Shown one piece after another: positions 16,454 to 26,126 of a stretch of DNA of 64,000 bases. Position 1 is the stretch's first letter, and every line of letters begins with the position of its first letter. The translations under genes were made by a program, and so were the position numbers. Location of the stretch: contig NZ_JAKSYO010000115.1 of the NCBI RefSeq assembly GCF_022829635.1, positions 1 to 64,000 of the forward strand. The letters are read 5' to 3'. Source of the stretch: Methylobacterium sp. E-066 (GTDB taxonomy: Bacteria > Pseudomonadota > Alphaproteobacteria > Rhizobiales > Beijerinckiaceae). Under the pieces are notes generated by a model that was not told the origin of the DNA, made no database searches, and was given only the letters and a program-made list of their open reading frames with translations.

Positions 16454-17236
16454 ATGAAGGCCGGGGACGGGGCGACGGAGCGCGAGGGCGCGGATTTCGG
16501 CTTCGAGCGCGTGTCGCTCGACGAGAAGCAGGGGCGCGTCGACAGCGTCTTCCACTCGGTTGCCCGCCGCTACGACGTCATGAACGACCTGATGTCGGCG
16601 GGCCTGCACCGGGCCTGGAAGGCGCAGCTCGTCTCGATGCTGCGGCCGCCGCAGGGCCGGCCGTTCGCGCATCTCGACGTGGCCGGCGGCACCGGCGACG
16701 TGGCGTTCCGGGTGCTCGCTGCGGGTGGCCCGAAGACGCGGGTTACGGTGCTCGACATCAACGAATCGATGCTGCGCGTCGGCGCCGAGCGAGCCAAGGA
16801 GAAGGTCGAGGGCGCGGGCGACCGGATCGCCTTCGTGACCGGCAATGCCGAGAGCCTGCCCCTGCCGGACGCCGCCTTCGACGCCTACACGATCGCCTTC
16901 GGCATCCGGAACGTGCCGCGGATCGAGACCGCGCTCGCCGAGGCGCGCCGGGTGCTCAAGCCCGGCGGCCGGTTCCTGTGCCTCGAATTCTCCGCCGTCG
17001 ACATCCCGCTGCTCGACAGGATCTACGACGCCTATTCCTTCCACGTGATCCCGCGGATCGGCGCTCGCGTCGCCGGGGATGCCGAATCCTACCGGTACCT
17101 CGTCGAATCGATCCGGAAATTCCCGACCCGGGGCGCGTTCAGCGGCATGATCGAGCGCGCCGGCTTCCGCCACGTCACCGACCGGCCGCTGTCCGGCGGG
17201 ATCGTGGCGATCCATTCCGGCTGGAAGGTCTCCTGA
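16454..17236 (+). CDS. ubiE: Ubiquinone/menaquinone biosynthesis C-methyltransferase UbiE
   Basis: 260 residues. Class I SAM methyltransferase that C-methylates the benzoquinol/naphthoquinol ring. Seen: [23 protein letters not shown] motif near residues 33-55, [16 protein letters not shown] (SAM motif I), [20 protein letters not shown] (post II), [31 protein letters not shown] and the final [10 protein letters not shown]. All are diagnostic for UbiE. ATG at 16454 has GGGAG just before it; upstream frame runs through repeat D and is rejected. Followed after 67 bases by ubiB, which acts in the same pathway. Confidence 0.97.
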   Translation: MKAGDGATEREGADFGFERVSLDEKQGRVDSVFHSVARRYDVMNDLMSAGLHRAWKAQLVSMLRPPQGRPFAHLDVAGGTGDVAFRVLAAGGPKTRVTVLDINESMLRVGAERAKEKVEGAGDRIAFVTGNAESLPLPDAAFDAYTIAFGIRNVPRIETALAEARRVLKPGGRFLCLEFSAVDIPLLDRIYDAYSFHVIPRIGARVAGDAESYRYLVESIRKFPTRGAFSGMIERAGFRHVTDRPLSGGIVAIHSGWKVS

Positions 17237-17303
17237 TCTTGGCCGGTGCACGCGATCTCCCCCCCTCCCCCGCAGAGGGGGGCGGGAACGTCTCGGCGCG
17301 TCG

Positions 17304-18866
17304 ATGATCGGCGCCGCGATCAACCTGTTCCGCGGCGCCCGGGTCGGCTTCGTCCTGGCGCGCGAGGGCGCGCTCGCCCTCGTCGATCCCTCCGAGCTCC
17401 CCGCGCATCTGCGCTTCGCCCTGAAGCTCGGACGGTCCCTGGAGCGCCGGGGTCTGGATGACGGCGCCGCCGGTCTGTCGTCCGCCCTGACACGGCTTGG
17501 CCCGTCCTACGTGAAATTCGGCCAGTTCCTGGCGACCCGGCCCGACATCGTCGGCATGCGGGCGGCCTTCGACCTGGAGCGGCTGCAGGACCGGGTGCCG
17601 CCCTTCCCGCAGGAGACCGCCCTGAAGGTGGTCGAGGCCGCGCTCGGCAAGCCGGTGCACACGCTGTTCGTCTCGTTCAGCGAGCCGATCGCCGCCGCCT
17701 CGATCGCGCAGGTCCACAAGGCGGTCGTGCAGGATGCCGACGGCACGCAGCGGGCGCTCGCCGTGAAGGTGATGCGGCCGGGCGTCCGCGAGCGGTTCAT
17801 GCGCGACCTCGAAGTCATGCGCTTCATGGCCCGGGTGGTGCACGCGCTCTCGCCGCAGGCCGAGCGGCTGCGCCCGCGCGAGGTGGTGGAGATTCTCGCC
17901 CGCTCCGTGATGATGGAGATGGATTTCCGCCTGGAGGCGGCCGCCGCCTCAGAGATCGCCGAGAACACCAAGGGCGACCTCGATTTCCGCGTGCCCAAGC
18001 CCGAATGGGAGCTGACCGCCCGGGAAGTGCTGTCCGCCGAGTGGATCGAGGGCGTGCGCCTGCACAGCGCGGCCGAACTCGCCGCCGCCGGCCACGACCC
18101 GCAGGCGATCGGGCGCACCGTGATCCAGAGCTTCTTGCGGCAAGCGATCCGGGACGGCTTCTTCCACGCCGACATGCACCAGGGGAACCTGCTGGTCGAT
18201 GCCGAGGGGCGGCTCGTCGCCGTGGATTTCGGCATCATGGGTCGGCTCGGCCTGAACGAGCGCCGATTCCTCGCCGAGATCCTGCTCGGCTTCATCCTGC
18301 GCGACTACCGCCGGGTGGCGAAGGTGCATTTCGAGGCCGGCTACGTGCCGGCGCACCATTCGGTGGAGGATTTCGCGCAGGCGATCCGGGCGATCGGCGA
18401 GCCGATCCACCAGCGCCGGGCCGACGAGATTTCGATGTCCAAGGTGCTGACCTTGCTGTTCGACATCACCGCCCTGTTCGACATGAGCACGCGGACCGAG
18501 CTGGTGATGCTGCAGAAGACCATGGTGGTGGTTGAGGGCGTGGCCCGCTCGCTCGATCCGCGCCTCGACATGTGGACCACCGCCGAGCCGGTGGTGCGCA
18601 GCTGGATCACCAAGAATGCCGGCCCGCTCGGGCGTGCCCAGAGCGGCTTCGAGGCGCTGCGGGTGCTGTCCGACGTGGTCGGCGACATTCCCGACCTCGC
18701 GACCCGGCTCAAGCGCGTGCTGGTCCGCCTCGACGAGGCCGGGACGGGCGACGCGCGGCGTCTGGAGCACTTCGCCCGCAGCGAGGGCCGGCGCGCGCTC
18801 TGGTCGACCCTGGCGCTTTGGGGCATCGCGGTCGGGGCGCTGGTGCTGGCGTTCCGGGGGATCTGA
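17304..18866 (+). CDS. ubiB: UbiB, ubiquinone biosynthesis kinase-like protein (AarF/ABC1/UbiB)
   Basis: 520 residues, the family size. An atypical protein kinase-like ATPase needed for coenzyme Q synthesis in the membrane. Motifs: GPSYVKFGQFLATRPDIVG with the KxGQ motif, ALKVVEAALGKPVHTLF, PIAAASIAQVHKAVV (the A-rich loop that replaces a P-loop), ALAVKVMRPGVRERF (VAVKV-x-x-P-G), HADMHQGNLLVDAEGRLVAV and DFGIMGRL (the catalytic and DFG-like loops). Near the C-terminus there are two hydrophobic segments, the last being LWSTLALWGIAVGALVLAFR. Lies downstream of ubiE with 67 bases between, same strand. Confidence 0.96.
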   Translation: MIGAAINLFRGARVGFVLAREGALALVDPSELPAHLRFALKLGRSLERRGLDDGAAGLSSALTRLGPSYVKFGQFLATRPDIVGMRAAFDLERLQDRVPPFPQETALKVVEAALGKPVHTLFVSFSEPIAAASIAQVHKAVVQDADGTQRALAVKVMRPGVRERFMRDLEVMRFMARVVHALSPQAERLRPREVVEILARSVMMEMDFRLEAAAASEIAENTKGDLDFRVPKPEWELTAREVLSAEWIEGVRLHSAAELAAAGHDPQAIGRTVIQSFLRQAIRDGFFHADMHQGNLLVDAEGRLVAVDFGIMGRLGLNERRFLAEILLGFILRDYRRVAKVHFEAGYVPAHHSVEDFAQAIRAIGEPIHQRRADEISMSKVLTLLFDITALFDMSTRTELVMLQKTMVVVEGVARSLDPRLDMWTTAEPVVRSWITKNAGPLGRAQSGFEALRVLSDVVGDIPDLATRLKRVLVRLDEAGTGDARRLEHFARSEGRRALWSTLALWGIAVGALVLAFRGI

Positions 18867-18943
18867 CAGCCAGGATCGCCCGCGGCCCCCGGCCGGCATC
18901 GTCCCAAGAGCCGGCCTCCCCCGCTCGGGGATGATGCGCGGCG

Positions 18944-21901
18944 TCAGCCCACCTCCGCATGCCCCGGCATCAGCGCTCGCAACTCGCGGGCGAGCTCGCT
19001 CAAGCCCGTCGTGCCCTTGGCGAGCACCCGGTCGGCCTGGCCGGCGAGGCGGCGGCGGTCCTCGGCGGTGATGTCCTTGGCGGTGAGCACCACCACGGGG
19101 ATGTCCCGCCAGCCCGGCCGGGCGCGCAAGGCCCGCAGGAAGCCGAACCCGTCCATCTCCGGCATCATCAGGTCGAGCAGGACCAGGCAGGGGCGCTCCG
19201 CCTCCAGGGTTTCCAGGGCGCGCAGGCCGTTCTCGGCCTCGACCACCGGGAAACCCTCGCGGCCGAGATAGGCGCAGACATGGGCGCGCACGTCCGCCTC
19301 GTCCTCGACCACCAGGATCGGACCGTCCGTGGTGACCGGCCGGAACCGGTCGATGACATGGCGCAGGCTGCCCCAGTCGATCGGCTTCTGAAGATAGTCC
19401 GTGGCCCCCAGCGAGAAGGCGAGGTTCTGCTCGTCCAGCACCGTCACCATCACGATCGGCGTCGCGCCGACCTCGGGATCCGCCCGGAGGGCGCGCAGCA
19501 CCGCCCAGCCGTCCATCTGCGGCATGGTCACGTCGAGGAGCACCGCCCGGGGGCGCAGGGACTTGGCCAGTTCCAGACCCCGGCGGCCGTCCTCGGCCAC
19601 CGCAACGGAGAATCCTTCGCGCTCCAGGAAGCGGGCGAGGAGGTCCCGGGTCGCGGCATCGTCGTCGACCACCAGGATCGTCCTGCGATCGCCCGGGGTA
19701 TCGCCGGGCGTCTGCGCGTGCTCGGCCTCCGGGCCCCGGAACTGCACCGGCAGCGTCAGCGTGAAGGTGGTCCCCTGCCCTTCCCGGCTCTCCACCACGA
19801 TGGCGCCGCCGAGCATCTCCGAGAAGGCCCGGGTGATCGACAGACCGAGCCCGGTGCCGCCGAAGCGCCGTGTGGTCGAGGCGTCGGCCTGGGTGAAGCG
19901 CTCGAACAGCCGCCCGACCTGCTCGTCGCTCATGCCGATGCCGGTATCCGCCACCGTGAAGCGCAGAGCCTCGGCGGTGCGGGTGACGCCGAGTGTGATC
20001 CGGCCGTTCTCGGTGAACTTCGCGGCGTTGCTCAAGAGGTTGATCAGGCACTGGCGCAGCTTGGTCACGTCGGTATGGGCCCGGCCGACATCCTCGGCCA
20101 GCTCCAGGGCCAGGGCGTTGCCCTTCTTGGCGATCAGGCCCTCGACGGTGGCGGCCACGTCGCGGACCACCTCGGCCACGTCGAAATCCTCCGCATAGAT
20201 CTCGACCCGGTCGGCCTCGATCTTCGAAATATCGAGCACGTCGTTGATCAGGCCGAGGAGATGACGCGCATTGGACTCGATCTTCTTCATGTCGGCGATC
20301 AGGTCGGCTTCGCCGAGATCCTCCAGCTCCTCCTGGACCATCTCGGAATAGCCGATCACCGCCGAGAGCGGCGTGCGCAGCTCGTGGCTCATATTGGCCA
20401 GGAACTGGCTCTTGGCCTCGTTGGCCGCCTCGGCCGCCGCGCGGGCCGCTTCGATGGCCGCTTCCGCCTCCTTGCGCTCGGTGATGTCGGTGTGGGTGCC
20501 GACCCATTCGCGCAAGGTCCCGTCCGCTTCGAGGATCGGGACCGCGCGCACGCTCATGTGGCGGTAGACGCCGGAGCGGGCGCGCAGCCGGTGCTCGGTG
20601 GCGTAGGGCGTCAGGGTCGACACCGCCCGGGACCAGTCGGCCTGGGTGTGGGCGCGGTCGTCCGGGTGGATCACGTCGAGGAAGCCGAGGCCGGCATAGG
20701 TGGCCTCGTCCTGGCCGGTGAAGCGGCTCCAGGCGGTCTGGCGCCGGTGCAGGCTTCCCTCCGGGTTGGCGGTCCAGACGATCGCCGCGCTGGCCTCGAT
20801 CAGCGAGCGGAAGCGCTCCTCGCTGCGCCGGGTCCGCATCTCGGCCAGATGTCGGATCGTGTCGTCGACCACGACCAGGCCGACGCCCTCCACGTCCTGG
20901 CCGCTGTCGGGCGACGTGCCCTCGCCGCGCAGGGGATAGAAACTCATCGAGAACTGGCGCACGCCGCCGGGGGCGGAGGGTGTCGGCACCGCCACCGGCA
21001 CGTTCGGCGAGACCAGACCCGCTTCGAGGGCCGCGGCAAGCTTGGGCGCCAGCGCCTCGCGCAGGGTCGGGAGCATCGCCCAGATCGGCGCGCCGAGATC
21101 GGCCCCGAAGCCGCGCTCGCTCATGGTGGCGAGCGCCCGGTTCATGTGGCGGATCTTCAGGTCCCGATCGAGGAAGCCGAGGCCCACGGGCGCGTTGGCG
21201 AGCACGCCGTCGAGCAGGCGCGACATGCGCAGGGATTCCTGCCGCCGCACCAGGGCGAGGCGGGCGAGCAGCACGATCGCGCCGAGCGCCGCCGCACCGG
21301 AGAGCAGGAACAGGATCAGCCCGCGCCAGCGCTCCCGAACCTGCACGTCGGCGAGGTGCTGGGCCGTCATTGCCTGGCGGGCGGCGGCCTCCATGCGGAT
21401 CGCGTCCATGAGACGCTTGCCCTCGCCGGTGCGCACGAGGTCTGTGGCCGCGTCGAAGCCCCGTTCCCGGCGCGCCGCGACCACCCGGGTGGCGAAGTCG
21501 CGCTTCTGCGCCACCAGCCCGGCGAGCGACGGGCCGCCGGCGCGCACCGGCTCCTGCGCGGTCGAGCCGAGGCCGGCAAGCTCGGTCTCGATCTTGCCGA
21601 GCGCGAGGGTGTAGGGCGTCAGGTAATCCTCGCTGCCGACCAGCACGAAGCCGCGCTCCCCGGTCTCCAGGTCCTTGACCTCGGAGAGCAGGCGCTCGAC
21701 CCCCGCGATCGTGGCGTTGGCCTGCGCGGTGGCGGCCCGGTCGGCCTCCCCGGCGATGTAGTTGGCGGTGCCGGCCGCGAGCGCCACGACCAGCAGGACG
21801 AAGGCGGCCGGCGAGCCGAGCAGCGGCCCCAGCGGGCCGGCACCGCGCCAGTTCGGGCGCCGCAGGCGAAAGATCGATCCGACTCCCGGGCGGCTGCTCA
21901 C
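18944..21901 (-). CDS. Hybrid sensor histidine kinase (CHASE3-PAS-HisKA-HATPase-REC-REC)
   Basis: 985 residues. Order: TM1 (~31-50), CHASE3-like periplasmic sensor (~52-190), TM2 (~194-214), two PAS/PAC-like regions (~225-350 and ~360-475; THTDITERKEAEAAIEAA marks the PAC end), coiled linker, HisKA with FLANMSHELRTPL (His ~506), HATPase_c (LINLLSNAAKFTENGRITL N-box; ADTGIGM; GGTGLGL), then two receiver domains, each with an acidic start (ILVVDDD, ILVVEDE) and phosphoacceptor Asp in LLDVTMPQMDG and LLDLMMPEMDG. There is no output domain, so the signal must pass on to an unlinked regulator or Hpt. The start is GTG at 21901, which overlaps the zapE stop by 4 bases, so translation is coupled to zapE. 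Confidence 0.9.
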   Translation of the reverse strand: MSSRPGVGSIFRLRRPNWRGAGPLGPLLGSPAAFVLLVVALAAGTANYIAGEADRAATAQANATIAGVERLLSEVKDLETGERGFVLVGSEDYLTPYTLALGKIETELAGLGSTAQEPVRAGGPSLAGLVAQKRDFATRVVAARRERGFDAATDLVRTGEGKRLMDAIRMEAAARQAMTAQHLADVQVRERWRGLILFLLSGAAALGAIVLLARLALVRRQESLRMSRLLDGVLANAPVGLGFLDRDLKIRHMNRALATMSERGFGADLGAPIWAMLPTLREALAPKLAAALEAGLVSPNVPVAVPTPSAPGGVRQFSMSFYPLRGEGTSPDSGQDVEGVGLVVVDDTIRHLAEMRTRRSEERFRSLIEASAAIVWTANPEGSLHRRQTAWSRFTGQDEATYAGLGFLDVIHPDDRAHTQADWSRAVSTLTPYATEHRLRARSGVYRHMSVRAVPILEADGTLREWVGTHTDITERKEAEAAIEAARAAAEAANEAKSQFLANMSHELRTPLSAVIGYSEMVQEELEDLGEADLIADMKKIESNARHLLGLINDVLDISKIEADRVEIYAEDFDVAEVVRDVAATVEGLIAKKGNALALELAEDVGRAHTDVTKLRQCLINLLSNAAKFTENGRITLGVTRTAEALRFTVADTGIGMSDEQVGRLFERFTQADASTTRRFGGTGLGLSITRAFSEMLGGAIVVESREGQGTTFTLTLPVQFRGPEAEHAQTPGDTPGDRRTILVVDDDAATRDLLARFLEREGFSVAVAEDGRRGLELAKSLRPRAVLLDVTMPQMDGWAVLRALRADPEVGATPIVMVTVLDEQNLAFSLGATDYLQKPIDWGSLRHVIDRFRPVTTDGPILVVEDEADVRAHVCAYLGREGFPVVEAENGLRALETLEAERPCLVLLDLMMPEMDGFGFLRALRARPGWRDIPVVVLTAKDITAEDRRRLAGQADRVLAKGTTGLSELARELRALMPGHAEVG

Positions 21902-23130
21902 GTCTCCACCAGCCCGGTGCTGGCGCCCGAAGCCTCGGAATCGGCCCGCCCATGCGGCAGGGCGAGGTATTCGCGCGAGCGCATCTCGATCAGGCGGGAG
22001 ACCGTCCGGTCGAACTCGAACGCTTCCCGGCCGGTCTCGGCCACGTAGAGATCCTGCGCCTCGGCAGCCGCCGACGCCACCAGCTTCACGTGCCGGTCGT
22101 AGAGGGTGTCCACCAGAGTGATGAAGCGCTTGGCCTCGTTGCGCTCGGCCTCCTGCATCACCGGGATCCCGTCGAGGATCACCGTGTGGAAGGCCCGCGC
22201 CAGGGCCATGTAGTCCGAGGCCCCGAGCGGCTTGCGGCAGAGGTCGTCGAAGCCGAAGCGGGCGACACCGTTCGCCTCCTCCGGAATCGCCACGTCCCGG
22301 CCATGGACCTGGATCGTGGCCGGGCGGCCCTTGGCCTTGCCGGTCAGCCCCTTGAACGCGGCGTCCAGGGCCGTCCGGGCGGCCTCGTCCGCCGGGACGT
22401 GGTAGACGGCCGCGCCGCCGAGCTTCTCCAGGCGGAAATCGGTGCGCGAATCGAGGCGCACGACCTCGACCCGCTCCTTCAGGGTCGCGACGAACGGCAG
22501 GAACAGCGCCCGGTTGAGGCCGCCCTCGTAGAGCCGGTCGGGCTCGACGTTCGAGGTCGCCACCACGGTGACGCCGCGCCGGAACAGATGGCCGAACAGG
22601 CGGCCGAGGATCATCGCGTCGGCGATGTCGGTCACCGTGAACTCGTCGAAGCACAGCAGGGTCGCCTCGTCGGCGAGTTGGTCCGCCACCGGGCCGATCG
22701 GATCGTCGCCCTTCACGGTGCCGGCTTTTAGCGCCTGCCGGTAGGCGTGGATGCGCTCATGCGCGTCCGCCAGGAAGCCGTGGAAATGGACCCGCCGCTT
22801 CGGCGCCGGCGCGGCGTCGTGGAACAGGTCCATCAGCATGGTCTTGCCGCGCCCGACCGAGCCCCAGATGTAGAGCCCCTTGGGCGCCTCGGCCTCGTCC
22901 TTGCGCCGGAACAACCAGCCGAGCGCGCTGGTCTTGCTGGCACGCTTGCGCCGCCCGAGGTCCTGGAGCAGCCGGTCGAGGGCACGCACCAGCTGCGCCT
23001 GGGCGGGATCGCGCTCGATCGCGCCGGTGGCGACCAGGGCCTCGTAACGCTCATGGACCGGGCCGGGCGACACGGCGCTGGCCCGCGCCTCCGCGGATGG
23101 CGCGTGTTGCTTCCCGGATTGCTCGCTCAC
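21898..23130 (-). CDS. zapE: Cell division/AFG1-like ATPase ZapE
   Basis: 410 residues. AFG1/ZapE family P-loop ATPase; in E. coli ZapE acts on FtsZ at late division, and the eukaryotic homologue AFG1/LACE1 works in respiratory-complex turnover. Seen: GLYIWGSVGRGKTMLMDLFH (Walker A), ATLLCFDEFTVTDIADAMIL (Walker B; the sequence D-E-F-x-V-x-D-I-x-D is the family mark), TVVATSNVEPDRLY (sensor 1), and LCRKPLGASDYMALARAF near the C-terminus. Start GTG at 23130 is preferred (GGGG about nine bases before it); the frame extends to 23226 with non-homologous sequence. Overlaps the following histidine kinase gene. Confidence 0.95.
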   Translation of the reverse strand: MSEQSGKQHAPSAEARASAVSPGPVHERYEALVATGAIERDPAQAQLVRALDRLLQDLGRRKRASKTSALGWLFRRKDEAEAPKGLYIWGSVGRGKTMLMDLFHDAAPAPKRRVHFHGFLADAHERIHAYRQALKAGTVKGDDPIGPVADQLADEATLLCFDEFTVTDIADAMILGRLFGHLFRRGVTVVATSNVEPDRLYEGGLNRALFLPFVATLKERVEVVRLDSRTDFRLEKLGGAAVYHVPADEAARTALDAAFKGLTGKAKGRPATIQVHGRDVAIPEEANGVARFGFDDLCRKPLGASDYMALARAFHTVILDGIPVMQEAERNEAKRFITLVDTLYDRHVKLVASAAAEAQDLYVAETGREAFEFDRTVSRLIEMRSREYLALPHGRADSEASGASTGLVET

Positions 23131-23427
23131 GCCGCCGGTCCCCTGCAGCTCCGCATGGCGCCTGACCGGCACCCCCCGCGCCCGATCGACCGTTCCCGAC
23201 CTGAGCCGCATCCCTGTGCCGCGCAAGCTGGACCCGAATCAAGCCCAGCCCGGAACACGGTACGGCGAACCGTTCCATCCGGTCCGCGCATGGCAGCGTG
23301 TCCACGGTTGGCCTCAGTCATATTGCTGCATTGCACAACGGCCATGGGGATGCGAGATCAGCCCCGTCTTTCGGGAGGAACGTCCGGATTAATCGGCGCG
23401 ACAACGCGCACAGACCGGAGACCCATC

Positions 23428-24021
23428 ATGGCTGTTCGACACCTCGCCGTGTCGGCCCACACGGTCCGGCGCCTATGGCCGGCCGACCGCAATGCGGTGC
23501 TCGACTATTTCCTGCGCCTCGATTCCGAGGCGCGTGCGAATCGCTTCATGGGCAATGTCAGTGAAGCCGGCGTGCGGGCCTATGCCGCGCAGGCGCTCAC
23601 CGCTCAGGGGGTGATGTACGGCGCCTTCGTGGACGGCGAACTGCGCGGCTTGGCCGAATTGCGGCCCATGGGGCCGGGTGCCTCGCCCTACGGCCTCGGT
23701 CCGAGCGCCGAGGCGGCCTTCGCGGTCGAGCGCGCCTTCCGTCGGCAGGGCATCGGTGCCGACCTGTTCGCCCGGATCGCCCGCGCCGCCCGCCATCGCG
23801 GCGTGGCCGACCTGCACGTGCGCTGCCTCTCCGGCAACGGCCCGATGCTGCGGCTGGCAGCCAAGCAGGGCGCGGCCCTGCACCGGGCCGGCTCCGAGAC
23901 CGAGGGCGCGCTCCACCTCGCCCGGCCGACGCCGTTCTCGCTTTGGTACGAGAGCATCGCGGAGGCGTTCGACTTCACCCTGGCGGTGAGTTTCCCGAAC
24001 CGCGAGCGGGCCACGGCCTGA
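23428..24021 (+). CDS. GNAT-family N-acetyltransferase
   Basis: 197 residues. The central FAVERAFRRQGIGADLFARI is a typical GNAT motif A (R/Q-x-x-G-x-G/A) that binds the acetyl-CoA pyrophosphate; the strands YGAFVDGELRGLAELRP precede it. The N-terminal part has RRLWPADRNAVLDYFLRLDS, common in the GNAT subgroup fused or found beside lipid/amino-acid metabolism genes. The substrate is not known. ATG at 23428 has GGAG upstream. A 297-base gap (23131-23427) to zapE contains no gene I can name. Confidence 0.88.
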   Translation: MAVRHLAVSAHTVRRLWPADRNAVLDYFLRLDSEARANRFMGNVSEAGVRAYAAQALTAQGVMYGAFVDGELRGLAELRPMGPGASPYGLGPSAEAAFAVERAFRRQGIGADLFARIARAARHRGVADLHVRCLSGNGPMLRLAAKQGAALHRAGSETEGALHLARPTPFSLWYESIAEAFDFTLAVSFPNRERATA

Positions 24022-24027
24022 CCGGTC

Positions 24028-24789
24028 TTACCCGGCGGCGGTATCGACCAGCGCGAAGGTCAGCAGGTCCACCGACGCCGCCCCGCCGCGCAGGAGCGCC
24101 CGGGAGGCGGCATTGCCTGTGGCGCCGGTGGTCATGACGTCGTCGATCAGCAGGACCCGCCGTCCGCGGATGCGGTGCGCCTGCGCGGCCGCCACCCGGA
24201 ACGCCCCGCTCAGGTTCTCGGCCCGGGCCGCCCGGCTCAGGCCGACCTGGGAGCGGGTCGCCCGGACCCGGACCAGCACCGACGGCTCGAACGGCAGCCC
24301 GGCGCCCCTGGCGATCACCCGGCCCAGCAGGGCGGCCTGATTGAAGCGCCGGCGCCAGAGCCGCCAGCGGTGCAACGGGACCGGAACGATGCACTCCGCC
24401 TCAGCGATCAAGGCCCGGCCGCTCGCCGCCATCATCCGGCCCATCACGCCGGCCAAATCGAGCCGATCCTCGTACTTCAACCGGTGGACCAGACGGCGGG
24501 CGACCTCATCGTAGAGGGCAACCGCGCGGGCGCGTCCGAAGACCGGCGGCTCGGCGATGGCGCGCGGCGAGAGCAGCGGCCCGACGCCGAGATCGACCGC
24601 GAACGGCCTCCCGAAGCGCTGGCATAGGGGTTCTTCGATCAGGCGCAGGCCGGTCCAGCAGGCCGGGCACAGGGCGCCGGGATCAGCAGTCGCACCGCCG
24701 CAGCCGGAGCAAGTCGGCGGGTAGATCAACGACACGACCCCGCGCGGCAAGCCGCGCAGGGCCGATGCGACGGCGTTGATCGCCGTCAT
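24028..24789 (-). CDS. comF: ComF-family phosphoribosyltransferase-like protein
   Basis: 253 residues. N-terminal zinc finger (IYPPTCSGCGGATADPGALC-PACW, two C-x-x-C pairs) and a C-terminal PRTase domain with the PRPP motif VLLIDDVMTTGATGNAASR. LVHRLKYEDRLDLAGVMGRM and ECIVPVPLHRWRLWRRRFNQ also match ComF. In Gram-positive competence the protein assists single-stranded DNA uptake; in Gram-negative bacteria the role is less clear. Convergent with the GNAT gene by six bases. Confidence 0.92.
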   Translation of the reverse strand: MTAINAVASALRGLPRGVVSLIYPPTCSGCGGATADPGALCPACWTGLRLIEEPLCQRFGRPFAVDLGVGPLLSPRAIAEPPVFGRARAVALYDEVARRLVHRLKYEDRLDLAGVMGRMMAASGRALIAEAECIVPVPLHRWRLWRRRFNQAALLGRVIARGAGLPFEPSVLVRVRATRSQVGLSRAARAENLSGAFRVAAAQAHRIRGRRVLLIDDVMTTGATGNAASRALLRGGAASVDLLTFALVDTAAG

Positions 24790-24807
24790 GCGGTCGAAGG
24801 ACCGGTC

Positions 24808-25053
24808 TTAGCGGGCCGAGACCGGGCGTGCGCCCTGCTGGTCGATCGCCTGGTCTCGCTGCCGGGCCTGGGAATTCGCCCGGTGGCGACCGATGGCGCA
24901 GCCGGCGGCGGCGCCGACCAGGCCGTGATGCCCGGCATAATGGCCGGCGATGCCGCCGACGATCGCGCCCTTGATGCAGCCCTTGGCCTCTGCGCCGCTC
25001 GCGGCGGTGAGGGCGGCGAGGGCCATTGCGGCTCCGATGAGCGTGCGCTTCAT
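24808..25053 (-). CDS. Small glycine-zipper secreted protein
   Basis: 81 residues. A signal peptide (RTLIGAAMALAALTAASGAE, cleavage after AEA near residue 23) precedes a glycine-rich segment GCIKGAIVGGIAGHYAGHHG with G-x-x-x-G spacing and two cysteines, followed by a short Gln/Arg-rich tail. Such glycine-zipper proteins occur in outer membranes of many alphaproteobacteria; the function is unknown. It lies on the same strand upstream of comF, 18 bases away. ATG at 25053 is the probable start, and a GGAG-type site is present in the preceding bases (GGAGTTCAGGTC). Confidence 0.75.
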   Translation of the reverse strand: MKRTLIGAAMALAALTAASGAEAKGCIKGAIVGGIAGHYAGHHGLVGAAAGCAIGRHRANSQARQRDQAIDQQGARPVSAR

Positions 25054-25235
25054 GACCTGAACTCCTTGATCAATCTCGGCCTTACGGTCGGTCGCAGCAG
25101 GAACGGCGGCGCTGCCGAGTCGTTCCATGAGGTTAGCGCGCCTCACGGCACCGTGTGCAGCCGCCATCGATCCTGTTCACAGGCATGCGGACGGGATGCT
25201 GGCGGGACGCCGCCGCAAGCGCCATGTGCAGGCCC

Positions 25236-26126
25236 ATGAACGCCCCGGCCGCCCTGTTCGACACCGCCCTCGCCCGCCATCGCCTCGCCCGGGCCGAGCG
25301 GATCGGCTACGCCGGTTTTCTGCTCGACCGGCTCGTCGAGGATCTGGATGATCGCCTGGGCGCGGTACTGCGCGATTTCTCGACGGTGCTCGACCTCGCC
25401 ACACCCGGCACGGGGGCGGGCACGGCGCTCGCGTCCCGGTATCCGAAATCCCTGATTCTCCGCCTGGCGGCCCTGCCCGGATCCGGCGGCAACCACATCG
25501 TCGGAGACCCGGAATTCCTGCCCCTGGTCGCCGGGAGCCTCGACTTGGCCGTCTCCCTGCTGACGCTGCACGCCGTCAACGATCTTCCTGGCACGCTGAT
25601 TCAGCTGCGCCGGGCGCTGCGGCCGGACGGCCTGTTCCTCGGCTGCCTGCTCGGCGGCGCGACGCTCACCGAATTGCGCCAGAGCTTCGCCCAGGCCGAG
25701 AGCGAGATCGAGGGCGGGATCAGCCCGCGGGTGTCGCCGTTCGCGGCTGTGCGCGAGGCAGGCGCCCTGCTGCAGCGGGCGGGGTTCGCCCTGCCGGTGG
25801 CCGATACCGACACCCTGACGGTGCGCTACGCCGACCTGTTCGGGCTGATGCGCGATCTGCGCGCCATGGGCATGACCAACGTGCTCACCGAGCGTCGGCG
25901 CACGCCCCTGCGCCGGGCGACCCTGGTGCGTGCTGCGGAAGTCTATGCCGAGCGCTTTTCGGACCCCGACGGGCGGGTGCGGGCGACCTTCGAGGTGCTG
26001 TGGCTCTCAGGCTGGGTCCCCCATGAGAGCCAGCAAAAGCCGCTGCGCCCCGGGACCGCCAAATCCCGCTTGGCCGATGCCCTTGGAACCGTCGAACTGA
26101 AACCCGAACCTGGGAGAACGCCATGA
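25236..26126 (+). CDS. BioC/NDUFAF5-like SAM-dependent methyltransferase
   Basis: 296 residues. Resembles the BioC/NDUFAF5 methyltransferase group: FDTALARHRLARAERIGYAG at the start, a SAM-fold core with VLDLATPGTGAGTALASRYP (motif I is unusual: D-L-A-x-P-G-x-G), DLAVSLLTLHAVNDLPGTLI, LRPDGLFLGCLLGGATLTEL and the conserved FAAVREAGALLQRAGFALPV. In mitochondria NDUFAF5 hydroxylates NDUFS7, while BioC methylates malonyl-ACP; the alphaproteobacterial protein's substrate is not proven. An ATG at 25224 is in frame but further from a ribosome site. The stop overlaps the DUF427 start (ATGA), indicating an operon. Confidence 0.88.
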   Translation: MNAPAALFDTALARHRLARAERIGYAGFLLDRLVEDLDDRLGAVLRDFSTVLDLATPGTGAGTALASRYPKSLILRLAALPGSGGNHIVGDPEFLPLVAGSLDLAVSLLTLHAVNDLPGTLIQLRRALRPDGLFLGCLLGGATLTELRQSFAQAESEIEGGISPRVSPFAAVREAGALLQRAGFALPVADTDTLTVRYADLFGLMRDLRAMGMTNVLTERRRTPLRRATLVRAAEVYAERFSDPDGRVRATFEVLWLSGWVPHESQQKPLRPGTAKSRLADALGTVELKPEPGRTP

